From Hyphomicrobiales bacterium (GTDB taxonomy: Bacteria; Pseudomonadota; Alphaproteobacteria; Rhodobacterales; Rhodobacteraceae), in NCBI GenBank assembly GCA_003558415.1, contig PWLT01000369.1:1-5669 (forward strand): a stretch of DNA of 5,669 nucleotides, read 5' to 3'. A model generated the notes under the pieces. The model was not told the DNA's origin. It saw nothing but the letters and a program-made list of their open reading frames with translations, and ran no database searches. Shown here one piece after another: positions 1 through 5,397 of this stretch (position 1 is the first letter of the stretch; the number at the start of each line of letters is the position of its first letter). The translations under genes were made by a program, and so were the position numbers.

Positions 1-602
1 CGGAAGCTGCGCTCGAAATTCTCCGCCCCGCGCCAGCCCTCCTCCGGGAACAGTTGCGGCGGATTGAGCTTGGAAAAACCCGTCAGGTAATCGAGCAGCG
101 CGCGCGGATCGACACCCTCGCGCAGGACCATGCCCGCCATGCGCCGTGCGGTCGTCAGCCGATAGGGCGTCAGGCGCAACAGCGATCGCTCGGCAACCCT
201 GTCCTCGTTCCATTGCGATGCGTGGAAGGCGAAATCGTCCAGCACCAGCAGAACCTGCCTCGCCTCCAGATCGTGCAATGCATGGTCGAGCACGAGACGG
301 TTGTAGAGCGGGCCCGCGCCGATCTCCGCCAGCACCAGCATCGACTGACCGGTTTCGGCGTCCAGACGCCCCGGCACATCGCCATATTCCAGCGGCAGCG
401 CGTGCGAGGCGCCAAGGACCAGCCAGTCCACCTGCGCGCCCCGTGCGGCGAGCAGTTTCTGAAACGCGGTCTCGGTCTCGCCACGCGCGACCGTCCACTC
501 GGCGATCACGGCCGCCACTGCATAGAGCAGCAGGAAGAGGCCGAGAAAGCCCGCCATCGAACGCAGGCTCGGTGATGCGGAGCGCGTGGTGTTCGATTTC
601 AT
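1..602 (-). CDS. Membrane-anchored SGNH-like protein, MBOAT partner (N-terminal 200 residues, cut by left edge)
   Basis: The frame is open from ATG at 602 to the left edge, giving 200 complete codons with no stop; the C-terminus is outside the window. It begins MKSNTTRSASPS, followed by one hydrophobic segment at about residues 17-34 (core GLFLLLYAVAAVIAE), so the protein is probably anchored with its bulk in the periplasm. After a short linker comes VDWLVLGASHALPLEYGD (residues 58-75), a beta strand ending in G64-A65-S66-H67. This resembles the first block of SGNH/GDSL-like proteins (AlgJ/AlgX type, and the GSSE of DltD) found beside MBOAT acyltransferases. A second strand, VLLVLDDFAF, follows near residue 118. 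The start is 10 bases after the MBOAT stop, and the ribosome site AGGGGGA (607-613) overlaps that stop, so the two are one transcription and translation unit. Inferred role: hand the acyl group brought across the membrane by the MBOAT to a glycan or lipid. The family is assigned from one motif plus context; the catalytic Asp/His block is off the edge. Confidence 0.72.
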   Translation of the reverse strand, partial: MKSNTTRSASPSLRSMAGFLGLFLLLYAVAAVIAEWTVARGETETAFQKLLAARGAQVDWLVLGASHALPLEYGDVPGRLDAETGQSMLVLAEIGAGPLYNRLVLDHALHDLEARQVLLVLDDFAFHASQWNEDRVAERSLLRLTPYRLTTARRMAGMVLREGVDPRALLDYLTGFSKLNPPQLFPEEGWRGAENFERSF

Positions 603-612
603 CGCATCCCCC

Positions 613-2043
613 TCAGAACTGCATGTAGACGAAGACTTCGGCCTGCCAGGCACCCAGAAAGATGAGCGCGAAGATCAGCGCATACCATCCCGCCCAGTGC
701 ACCGCCCGCGGCAGCGCGGCGACGCGCCGGCCAAGCGCGGGCAGCTCCTGCACCAGTTCGATCACGAGCAACACCAAGATCAGCCCGGCCAGAAACTTGT
801 GCTCGGTCGTGAAGGGGTAGTTCATCACCAGCCGCGGCAGATCCGGCAGCGCCGCCCAGATGCGCCGCAGGATGGTCAGTGAATCCCCGATCGTGCCGGC
901 GCGGAAGAACACCCAGCTGATCAGCACGAGATGGAACACCAGCAGCGCCGCGCCGACACCGACAATGCGGCCCAGAAGCGTGCCGCGCAGCCGCGTCTTG
1001 AGGCGCTTGCGCAACGGGCTCAGGGCGCGCTCGAACACCAGATAGAGTCCATTGAGCAACCCCCAGGCGACGAACCCCCAGCCGATGCCGTAGCCCAGCC
1101 CGGCGTGCCAGATGCCGCTTGCGACGAACACCACCAGCACGCCGAGATACATCCACAGCGCGCTCTGTCGCCCGCCGATGATCGGGTAATAGAGATAGTC
1201 GCGAAACCATCCGGACAACGAGATGTGCCAGCGCCGCGACCAGAATTCGCCCATCGACTGCGCGAAATAGGCGCGGCGGAAGTTCTCCGACAGCTTGATG
1301 CCGAACAGCCGCGAACTGCCGCGCGCAATGTCGGTATAGCCCGAGAAATCGCAGTATATCTGGAAGGCGAAGAAATAGGTGGCGATGATCAGCTCGATCG
1401 GCACCGCATAGCCGGGAATGGCGTAGACGCGATCAACGAAGGGGCTGAGATTGTCGGCCACCACCACCTTCTTGAACAGCCCCCACAGGATCAGCTGCGA
1501 GCCTGCCACCACCATCAGCGGCGTGAGCGTCGTGCGCTTGCCCATCGCGGCGGTGAAGGGGGCGATGCGCTCGATCGGGCCGGCCAGAATCTTGGGAAAC
1601 CACGCCAGATAGACGATGTCCTGCCCGGCCGTGGCCCGGGTCTCGGCGGGGCTGCGATAGCGGTCGACCAGAAGCGCAATCGCGGTGAAGGCATAGAAGG
1701 AAAACCCGGCCGGTGCCGTCAAGCCGATGGCGGGCAGCCAGGGCACGTCCTCGACGAGTGCATCATAGTATTTTAGCACCCCCATCAGGCCCAGAATGCC
1801 CAGCGTCCCGGCCCAGAAGGCCAGCTTGCGCCGCGCCGCCTCGGCGTCCAGAAGGTGCCGTCCCGCGAGCAACGCAATCACCGCCACGGCCCCCAGATAG
1901 CCCAGGTTCTCGATCCCGAAACTGGCGTAATAGCCAAGGCTGGCGAGCATCAGCCATGGCAGGCGCATCCGCGCGGGCAGCACATGGAACAGCACCACCG
2001 CGACCGGCAGGAAGATGAAGAAATCAAGCGTCGTGAACAGCAT
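613..2043 (-). CDS. MBOAT family membrane-bound O-acyltransferase (AlgI/DltB type)
   Basis: A 476-residue polytopic membrane protein of normal AlgI/DltB length. It opens MLFTTLDFFIFLPVAVVLFH, a typical family start, and ends FVYMQF, a typical family end. Diagnostic segments in order: LAWFPKILAGPIERI (146-160); the block 266-291 with EFWSRRWHISLSGWFRDYLY, containing conserved His273; and SGIWHAGLGYG (309-319) with His313, the position of the MBOAT catalytic histidine. Known members move acyl groups (acetyl in AlgI, D-alanyl in DltB) from a cytoplasmic donor through the membrane to an outside acceptor. Here the donor may be the carrier protein encoded upstream and the relay the GASH protein encoded downstream. 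ATG 2043 is the first start after an in-frame TGA 12 bases upstream. It has only a weak ribosome site and lies inside the end of a small upstream ORF, which suggests translational coupling. The acyl group and acceptor cannot be read from the sequence. Confidence 0.95.
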   Translation of the reverse strand: MLFTTLDFFIFLPVAVVLFHVLPARMRLPWLMLASLGYYASFGIENLGYLGAVAVIALLAGRHLLDAEAARRKLAFWAGTLGILGLMGVLKYYDALVEDVPWLPAIGLTAPAGFSFYAFTAIALLVDRYRSPAETRATAGQDIVYLAWFPKILAGPIERIAPFTAAMGKRTTLTPLMVVAGSQLILWGLFKKVVVADNLSPFVDRVYAIPGYAVPIELIIATYFFAFQIYCDFSGYTDIARGSSRLFGIKLSENFRRAYFAQSMGEFWSRRWHISLSGWFRDYLYYPIIGGRQSALWMYLGVLVVFVASGIWHAGLGYGIGWGFVAWGLLNGLYLVFERALSPLRKRLKTRLRGTLLGRIVGVGAALLVFHLVLISWVFFRAGTIGDSLTILRRIWAALPDLPRLVMNYPFTTEHKFLAGLILVLLVIELVQELPALGRRVAALPRAVHWAGWYALIFALIFLGAWQAEVFVYMQF

Positions 2044-2143
2044 CGGCCACGCTCACTTTGCGCCCGGGTTCCTTCACGCGAAGTGGCTCCGACCACATGC
2101 GCGGCGCGGTAGGGCGCGGCGGCGAGCCTGTGGTGCGCTCCAT
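2024..2143 (-). CDS. Possible 39-residue leader ORF overlapping the MBOAT start
   Basis: Starts at ATG 2143 (MERTTGSPPRPTAP) and ends ...VSVADAVHDA with TGA at 2024-2026, 20 bases inside the MBOAT gene in another frame. Two things support translation: a very strong Shine-Dalgarno match (GGGAGGGG, five bases before the ATG) and third-position G/C of about 77%. The MBOAT gene itself has a poor ribosome site, so ribosomes ending here could restart at 2043. The peptide is rich in Pro and Arg, has no membrane segment and matches no family I recognise. It could be a coupling leader, the remnant of a longer gene, or an untranslated coincidence next to a good purine tract. Confidence 0.42.
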   Translation of the reverse strand: MERTTGSPPRPTAPRMWSEPLRVKEPGRKVSVADAVHDA

Positions 2144-2148
2144 GATTT

Positions 2149-2157
2149 CCCCTCCCG
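2149..2157 (-). promoter_or_regulatory. Strong ribosome binding site before the 39-residue ORF
   Basis: On the minus strand CGGGAGGGG lies five bases upstream of ATG 2143. It is the best Shine-Dalgarno match in this intergenic stretch and is the main reason to take the small ORF seriously. The same nine bases recur exactly 18 bases further upstream (2167-2175), so the site looks duplicated; the outer copy is too far from the ATG to act on it directly. Confidence 0.55.
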
Positions 2158-2253
2158 TAATCCGCACCCCTCCCGCGCAAGGTCGGACACTGGGCCGGCG
2201 TATCCCCGCGCATCGTGCAGAGCGAGCGTAGAAAGAAGGCCACGGCCGCCTCA

Positions 2254-2267
2254 TTGACGACCGTTAA
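2254..2267. promoter_or_regulatory. Operator-like palindrome, copy 2 (TTGACGACCGTTAA)
   Basis: An inverted repeat with arms TTGAC and GTTAA around four bases, one mismatch from perfect symmetry. It lies 111 bases upstream of the small ORF start and 211 upstream of the MBOAT start. Including flanks it matches the reverse complement of the other copy (2945-2958) at 17 of 19 positions (2252-2270 against 2942-2960). The 5-4-5 layout is that of FNR/CRP-family boxes, in particular the TTGNC-N4-GNCAA type linked to NnrR/Dnr regulators. The regulator is an inference; the repeat itself is seen directly. Confidence 0.42.
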
Positions 2268-2299
2268 TGAAGCTGCGGTTTTCCCACTGCGCAGCAGCG

Positions 2300-2346
2300 C
2301 TCGACCCGCGGCCAACACGGCCTGTCGGCCCATCACGCGGGTCGAG
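2300..2346 (-). terminator. Stem-loop after the acyl carrier protein gene
   Basis: A perfect 11-bp inverted repeat: ctcgacccgcg (2300-2310) and cgcgggtcgag (2336-2346), with a 25-base loop that can itself fold as ggcc-tgtc-ggcc (2319-2330). It begins 10 bases after the carrier protein stop codon, the usual place for a terminator or a 3' end stabilising hairpin. No T-run follows on either strand, so it is not a classic intrinsic terminator. It may stop or pause transcription in a factor-dependent way or protect the acp message. Confidence 0.5.
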
Positions 2347-2356
2347 GTGCTCGCGC

Positions 2357-2602
2357 CTACCCGGTCTTGCGCGCGATATAGGCCACCGCCTGATCCGGAG
2401 TCTCGAGTTGGCTGTACTCGACCTCGGGGATGGTGATCTCGAAGCGCTTGGCAAGCGCCGTGACGAGGTTGAGCACATCCATCGAATCGAGCCCGAGATC
2501 GTCGAGGAGATGCGCGCCCCCCTCCACCTCACCGGGATCGATATCCGAGGCGATGCGGCAGAGTTCCTCGACAAATGCGGAACGGATTTCGTCTTCGTTC
2601 AT
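2357..2602 (-). CDS. Stand-alone acyl carrier protein
   Basis: An 81-residue acidic protein, the normal length for ACP and DltC. The core is DDLGLDSMDVLNLVTALAK, in which Ser40 of the GLDSMD motif is the expected phosphopantetheine attachment site; the rest is the usual four-helix ACP pattern ending DQAVAYIARKTG. The start at ATG 2602 (MNEDEIRSAF) is chosen because GGAGG (2607-2611) lies four bases upstream and the protein then has family length. The frame stays open to 2797, but that extension has no ribosome site and does not look like protein. The gene stands alone, 210 bases before the small leader ORF and 674 bases after lpxD, with no fab genes beside it, so it may be a dedicated carrier rather than the housekeeping AcpP. 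Candidate partners are the LpxA/LpxD-type acyltransferases upstream and the MBOAT downstream, where it would fill the role of DltC. The GLDSMD motif looks more like fatty-acid ACPs than DltC. Confidence 0.94.
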   Translation of the reverse strand: MNEDEIRSAFVEELCRIASDIDPGEVEGGAHLLDDLGLDSMDVLNLVTALAKRFEITIPEVEYSQLETPDQAVAYIARKTG

Positions 2603-2944
2603 GTGGCCTCCGGCGATCATGGTAACGGTTTGCAGCGGATCTTGCGGCGGGCAAAGGCCCTCGCCCGATCCGGTCATGCGGCTGGATTTCCCGGTGTCGG
2701 ACCTCCCTGGAGTGAGCTTCGCGCGATCCTGCGTTGGTGGGCAAGCTGCATTTCGTGGTCCTGCATGTTTCTTGGCGTGCCAGGAACGCACGCCCATTGA
2801 AAAGGGCCGACCCCGCTTACAGGGATTCGGCAGGTCGTTTCAGGCAACCGGCCGACTGGTTTGCCGCCAACAACGCGGCTGACCCGCGCAACAGCAATGC
2901 GGATTTCGCCCTGATACTCATAGGAATGGTGCCGCCTGTGGTCT

Positions 2945-2958
2945 TTGACGGTCGTCAA
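2945..2958. promoter_or_regulatory. Operator-like palindrome, copy 1 (TTGACGGTCGTCAA)
   Basis: Arms TTGAC and GTCAA are perfectly symmetric around four bases, and the next base pair inward (G/C) also matches. It lies 343 bases upstream of the acp start and about 320 bases after the lpxD stop. A near-identical copy in opposite orientation precedes the MBOAT unit (2254-2267). Two copies in the two long gaps of the window, with none noticed in the genes, is the pattern of a shared regulator site. The 5-4-5 symmetry fits FNR/NnrR/Dnr-type boxes; TTGACG alone could also be a -35 element, but no matching -10 was found at 16-18 bases on either strand. Confidence 0.45.
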
Positions 2959-3004
2959 TGCCCCCGCGCCCAAGGGAAACTCGCTTGAGCTTGAGGCATT
3001 GACG
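2953..3004. repeat. 10-bp inverted repeat (cgtcaatgcc / ggcattgacg)
   Basis: Perfect 10-bp arms at 2953-2962 and 2995-3004 with a 32-base loop. The left arm overlaps the right half of the palindrome at 2945-2958, so CATTGACG occurs twice here in opposite orientations and a third time at 2252-2259. The loop contains a tandem cttgag (2984-2995). It could form a cruciform or RNA hairpin, or simply be an extra half-site for the same binding protein. Confidence 0.4.
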
Positions 3005-3016
3005 CAGGGCTGTTGC

Positions 3017-3220
3017 ATGTGGGCGCGAGATGGATTCCTTGGGGGGCATCTTCGCGGACCCAGCACCATCATGAACACTTTCCTCACCGCGCTGGACGCC
3101 CAGGCCGCAATGTTTCGCTGGAAGGATTCCCAACCATCGGACTCTTGCATCCGGTTCATGGCAAAGGAGCCGCTGTTCCGAGCGGAGCGGTCGCTCAAGG
3201 GGAGTGTCGAATTGCCGTGA
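3017..3220 (+). CDS. Doubtful small plus-strand ORF in the lpxD-acp gap
   Basis: The frame from ATG 3017 gives 67 residues (or 49 from ATG 3071, starting MNTFLTALDAQAAMFRW) and ends ...GSVELP with TGA at 3218-3220. From ATG 3071 the base composition by codon position is about 55, 47 and 78% G+C, the pattern of real genes in this window. Against it, there is no good ribosome site, no recognised domain, and the direction is opposite to all neighbours. It may be a small gene, the remnant of one, or chance. Confidence 0.2.
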   Translation: MWARDGFLGGHLRGPSTIMNTFLTALDAQAAMFRWKDSQPSDSCIRFMAKEPLFRAERSLKGSVELP

Positions 3221-3240
3221 AGGCGCGTGTATGAGCATTG

Positions 3241-3271
3241 CGCGCCCGACGCACGGGGCGCACGGGGCGCG
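3241..3271 (-). terminator. GC-rich stem-loop after lpxD
   Basis: cgcgccc (3241-3247) pairs perfectly with gggcgcg (3265-3271) over a 17-base loop, starting five bases past the lpxD stop. The interval also contains a 10-base unit, gcacggggcg, repeated in tandem (3251-3270). No T-run follows on the minus strand, so intrinsic termination is unlikely; a 3' end hairpin at the end of the lpxA-lpxD unit is the more modest reading. Confidence 0.33.
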
Positions 3272-3276
3272 TCCGG

Positions 3277-4314
3277 CTATTCCGCGCGCCCGTCAAGGTG
3301 CCTGCGGCGACGAAGCCAGCGCAGGTACACCTCATCGCGCATATGATCTCGAAAGTCCTGCGCCGGGTACCCGCCCCAGGTCGCGCCTGCGGGAACGTCG
3401 CGCGTGACGCCGGCATTGGCGGCCAGCCGAGCGCCGCGCCCGACGGTCAGATGATCGGCGACCCCGGCCCTGCCCCCCAGGACCGCACCGTCCTCGATCA
3501 CCACACTGCCGGAAAGCCCGACCTGGGCGACAAGTATGCAATGCGCCCCGATGCGGCAGTTGTGGCCGATCTGCACGTGATTATCGATCTTGGTGCCGCG
3601 CCCGATCACCGTATCGTCGCCCGCGCCCCGGTCGATCGTGGTGTTGGCGCCGATCTCGACATCGTCGCCGATCACCACGCGGCCAAGCTGGGGCACCCGC
3701 TCCAGGCCCGTGGCACCGGGCACGAAACCGAAACCGGGCTGGCCGATCCGCGCACCGGGTTTGATCGTCACCCTTGCGCCGAGCAACGCATGCGTGATGC
3801 TCACCTGTGGTGCAATCCGTGCCTGCGGACCAATCACCACCCCCGCGCCGATCAGTACCTGAGCACCGATGACGCAGCCTTCGCCGATTTCAGCGCCGGG
3901 CTCGATCACCGCACCCGCGCCCACCGACACCCCCTCGCCGATTATCGCACCTTCTGCGACATGCGCCGTGGGACTTATGCCGGGGTCGGGAACGGGCTCA
4001 GGATACATGCGCCGCGCCAGGGCCGCAAAGGCCGCCTTGGGCGCGGCGCATATCAAAGGCTCGCAGCCCGGCGTCAGGCGCTCGGCCAGTGCCTCGGTGA
4101 CGAAACACGCCCCGGCGGCGCCGGCGGCGAGCCGGTCGAGATGCCCGGCGCTCTCGAGAAAACTCACATCGGCCGCACCGGCCTGCGCAAGCGGGGCGAC
4201 ACCGGTAAAGCGGCGGCTGGTCTCGGCGCCTTCGCGCAGCGCCGCTCCGGCACTCTCGGCAACCTCAGCCAGGGTCATGGGGCGCGGCGGGGCGAAGAAA
4301 CGGCTGTCGGGCAT
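3277..4314 (-). CDS. lpxD: UDP-3-O-acylglucosamine N-acyltransferase (LpxD)
   Basis: 345 residues (E. coli LpxD has 341). LpxD transfers a hydroxyacyl chain from acyl-ACP to the 2-amino group of UDP-3-O-acyl-glucosamine in the cytoplasm, the third step of lipid A synthesis. The N-terminal domain (about 1-105) opens with PMTLAEVAESAGA and contains the uridine-binding type region FTGVAPLAQAGAADVSFLE. From about residue 115 to 310 there are hexapeptide repeats of the left-handed beta helix. The LpxD signature GDDVEIGANTTIDRGAGDDT begins at 216, followed by KIDNHVQIGHN, in which His251 aligns with the E. coli catalytic His239. His288 (VADHLTV) matches His276 at the same 37-residue spacing. The C-terminus ends in a basic helix, LRWLRRRRHL, the region that contacts ACP in E. 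coli. ATG 4314 follows lpxA by 27 bases with AGGA 11 bases upstream. The order lpxA-lpxD without fabZ is not the usual one. Catalytic residues look intact. Confidence 0.94.
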   Translation of the reverse strand: MPDSRFFAPPRPMTLAEVAESAGAALREGAETSRRFTGVAPLAQAGAADVSFLESAGHLDRLAAGAAGACFVTEALAERLTPGCEPLICAAPKAAFAALARRMYPEPVPDPGISPTAHVAEGAIIGEGVSVGAGAVIEPGAEIGEGCVIGAQVLIGAGVVIGPQARIAPQVSITHALLGARVTIKPGARIGQPGFGFVPGATGLERVPQLGRVVIGDDVEIGANTTIDRGAGDDTVIGRGTKIDNHVQIGHNCRIGAHCILVAQVGLSGSVVIEDGAVLGGRAGVADHLTVGRGARLAANAGVTRDVPAGATWGGYPAQDFRDHMRDEVYLRWLRRRRHLDGRAE

Positions 4315-4341
4315 CGCGGGCGGGGTCCTGGACGTGTAGCG

Positions 4342-5154
4342 TCAGCGCGCGCCGAGGATGCCGCGGCTCGCGTCGGCGCGGATGAATTCGACGATCTTCA
4401 TCACCTCGGGCGTATCCGCGTAATGCTGCGCGACCTGCTCCAACCGCTCGCTGAAAAGCAGGGTCTCACCATGAAACAGGTCCTGATAGGCGGCGCGCAG
4501 CGCGTGAATCGTTGCGCGCGAGAACCCGGCGCGCTTGAGCCCGACGAGGTTCAGCCCCGCGAGGCGCGCGTGATTGCCGGTGACCGAGCCGAAGGGAATG
4601 ACATCCATCGCCACGCCCGCGCCTCCTCCGACAAAGGCGCGCTCGCCAATGCGGCAGAACTGATGCACCCCGGCGCAGCCACCGATGATCGCGTGATCGC
4701 CCACGGTAACATGTCCGCCCAGCGTGGATTGCGCCACGATGATCGCGTGGTTGCCCACCTCGCAGTCATGACCGACATGCGAGCCGGTCATCAGCATTAC
4801 CTCATCGCCGATGCTCGTGATTCCGCCACCATGCGCGGTGCCGCGATGGATCGTGACATTTTCCCGGATGATACAGTTGCGCCCGATCGTCAGTTGCGTG
4901 GGTTCGCCACGGTACTGCAGATGCTGTGGCGGGCCGCCGAGCATGGTGAAGGGAAAGACCTCGCTTCCAGCCCCGACCCTTGTGTGGCCGTCGATCACGA
5001 CATGCGAGATCAGACGCACCCCGTCTTCGAGCACCGCGTCGGGACCGACGCGACAGAATGGTCCGATCTCGACATCCGCACCGATCTGCGCGCCCGGATC
5101 GACAAGCGCGCCGGGGTCGATATGCGCCACCTTCCGCGCGGATTCATCGTTCAT
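4342..5154 (-). CDS. lpxA: UDP-N-acetylglucosamine-type O-acyltransferase (LpxA)
   Basis: 270 residues (E. coli 262). LpxA transfers a 3-hydroxyacyl chain from ACP to position 3 of UDP-GlcNAc, or to the 3-amino group in diaminoglucose lineages, as the first lipid A step. Hexapeptide repeats run from about residue 9 to 190, then the LpxA helical tail begins with [15 protein letters not shown]. Catalytic His129 ([10 protein letters not shown]) aligns with E. coli His125; His126, His148 and His164 match His122, His144 and His160. Gly177 sits at the acyl ruler position of E. coli Gly173, which predicts a long (C14-like) rather than C10 chain. Odd points: QDLK of E. coli (Asp74, Lys76) is QHLQ here (His78, Gln80), and Glu200/Arg205 align with Val204/Ala209. 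ATG 5154 has AGGAG (5162-5166) seven bases upstream. The preceding aminotransferase on the same strand suggests an amino-sugar substrate. The family is certain; the exact substrate is not. Confidence 0.93.
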   Translation of the reverse strand: MNDESARKVAHIDPGALVDPGAQIGADVEIGPFCRVGPDAVLEDGVRLISHVVIDGHTRVGAGSEVFPFTMLGGPPQHLQYRGEPTQLTIGRNCIIRENVTIHRGTAHGGGITSIGDEVMLMTGSHVGHDCEVGNHAIIVAQSTLGGHVTVGDHAIIGGCAGVHQFCRIGERAFVGGGAGVAMDVIPFGSVTGNHARLAGLNLVGLKRAGFSRATIHALRAAYQDLFHGETLLFSERLEQVAQHYADTPEVMKIVEFIRADASRGILGAR

Positions 5155-5397
5155 CTTGCGGCTCCTTGAGCTTGTCCGGCATCTCGCGCTCCGCGTCGTG
5201 CCCGTTTTTCTGCCAGGCCGGTGTCGCGAGGATGGCCGGACGATCCGGGTCGCGCCCGATCCATCACCCTGCGCTCACGGCGGCTTGCGTTCCGTGATCG
5301 CCCCCCGAATACACGAACCTCGGGCGGGATCAACAGCGGACGCCACGGCAATTCGCGACTGCGGCACAGCGGGCACGCCACACCGCCCGCGCGCGCC
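5155..5397 (-). other. Gap between aminotransferase and lpxA with broken coding-like frames
   Basis: No intact gene is visible in these 243 bases, but minus-strand frames look partly coding. From about 5397 to 5305 one frame reads ...GGVACPLCRSRELPWRPL with high third-position G+C. At a run of six G (5301-5306) that frame loses its bias. Removing one G would move it to the frame reading [14 protein letters not shown], which meets TGA at 5264-5266; beyond that stop the same frame continues with high third-position G+C ([20 protein letters not shown]) to TGA at 5144-5146, inside lpxA. A longer frame (5151-5447) ends in an ATGA overlap with the lpxA start, but its second half is Arg-rich with poor codon bias. 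It may be a decayed or frameshifted small gene, or plain spacer. Confidence 0.3.

Larger units (their letters stand above)
2603..3276. other. Long intergenic gap between lpxD and acp
   Basis: This stretch carries no gene I can support firmly. Its G+C (about 55-62% over 2941-3180) is below that of the flanking genes. It holds the operator-like palindrome at 2945-2958, an inverted repeat at 2953-3004, a GC-rich stem-loop right after lpxD (3241-3271), a bulged hairpin near 2843-2866, and a plus-strand ORF (3017-3220) with coding-like base composition. A 174-codon minus-strand frame (2674-3198) starts at TTG without a ribosome site and has no recognisable domain. The acp promoter should lie here, but I found no convincing -35/-10 pair. 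No tRNA signature was seen. Confidence 0.6.

Noticed and set aside
931..1776. A 281-codon plus-strand frame opposite the MBOAT gene.
   Set aside because: The minus strand encodes full MBOAT motifs over the same bases. The plus frame gives a low-complexity Gln/Glu/His/Arg-rich product with no known fold.
2144..2356. tRNA, CRISPR or insertion-sequence ends in the gaps.
   Set aside because: No tRNA T-loop signature, no regularly spaced repeats and no transposase or terminal repeats with target duplications were found in this gap or in 2603-3276.
2603..2797. N-terminal extension of the carrier protein to 146 residues.
   Set aside because: The internal ATG at 2602 has GGAGG four bases upstream and gives normal ACP length; the extension lacks a ribosome site and resembles no ACP.
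2941..3020. TTGACG words as sigma-70 type -35 boxes.
   Set aside because: No acceptable -10 hexamer lies 16-18 bases downstream on either strand, and the words are parts of symmetric repeats, which fits protein binding sites better.
2674..3198. A 174-codon minus-strand frame in the lpxD-acp gap.
   Set aside because: It starts at TTG without a ribosome site, has no recognisable motif, and its first two codon positions show the composition expected of an antisense shadow.
3277..5154. lpxA and lpxD as a tandem gene duplication.
   Set aside because: Their likeness is limited to the shared left-handed beta-helix repeat; each has its own family signature, length and N- or C-terminal domain.
3238..5169. 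A 643-codon open frame on the plus strand covering both lpxD and lpxA.
   Set aside because: It is exactly antisense to two clear hexapeptide-repeat genes. Its product is a periodic Asp/His/Arg/Ala-rich sequence produced by reading the repeat codons backwards, with no domain of its own.
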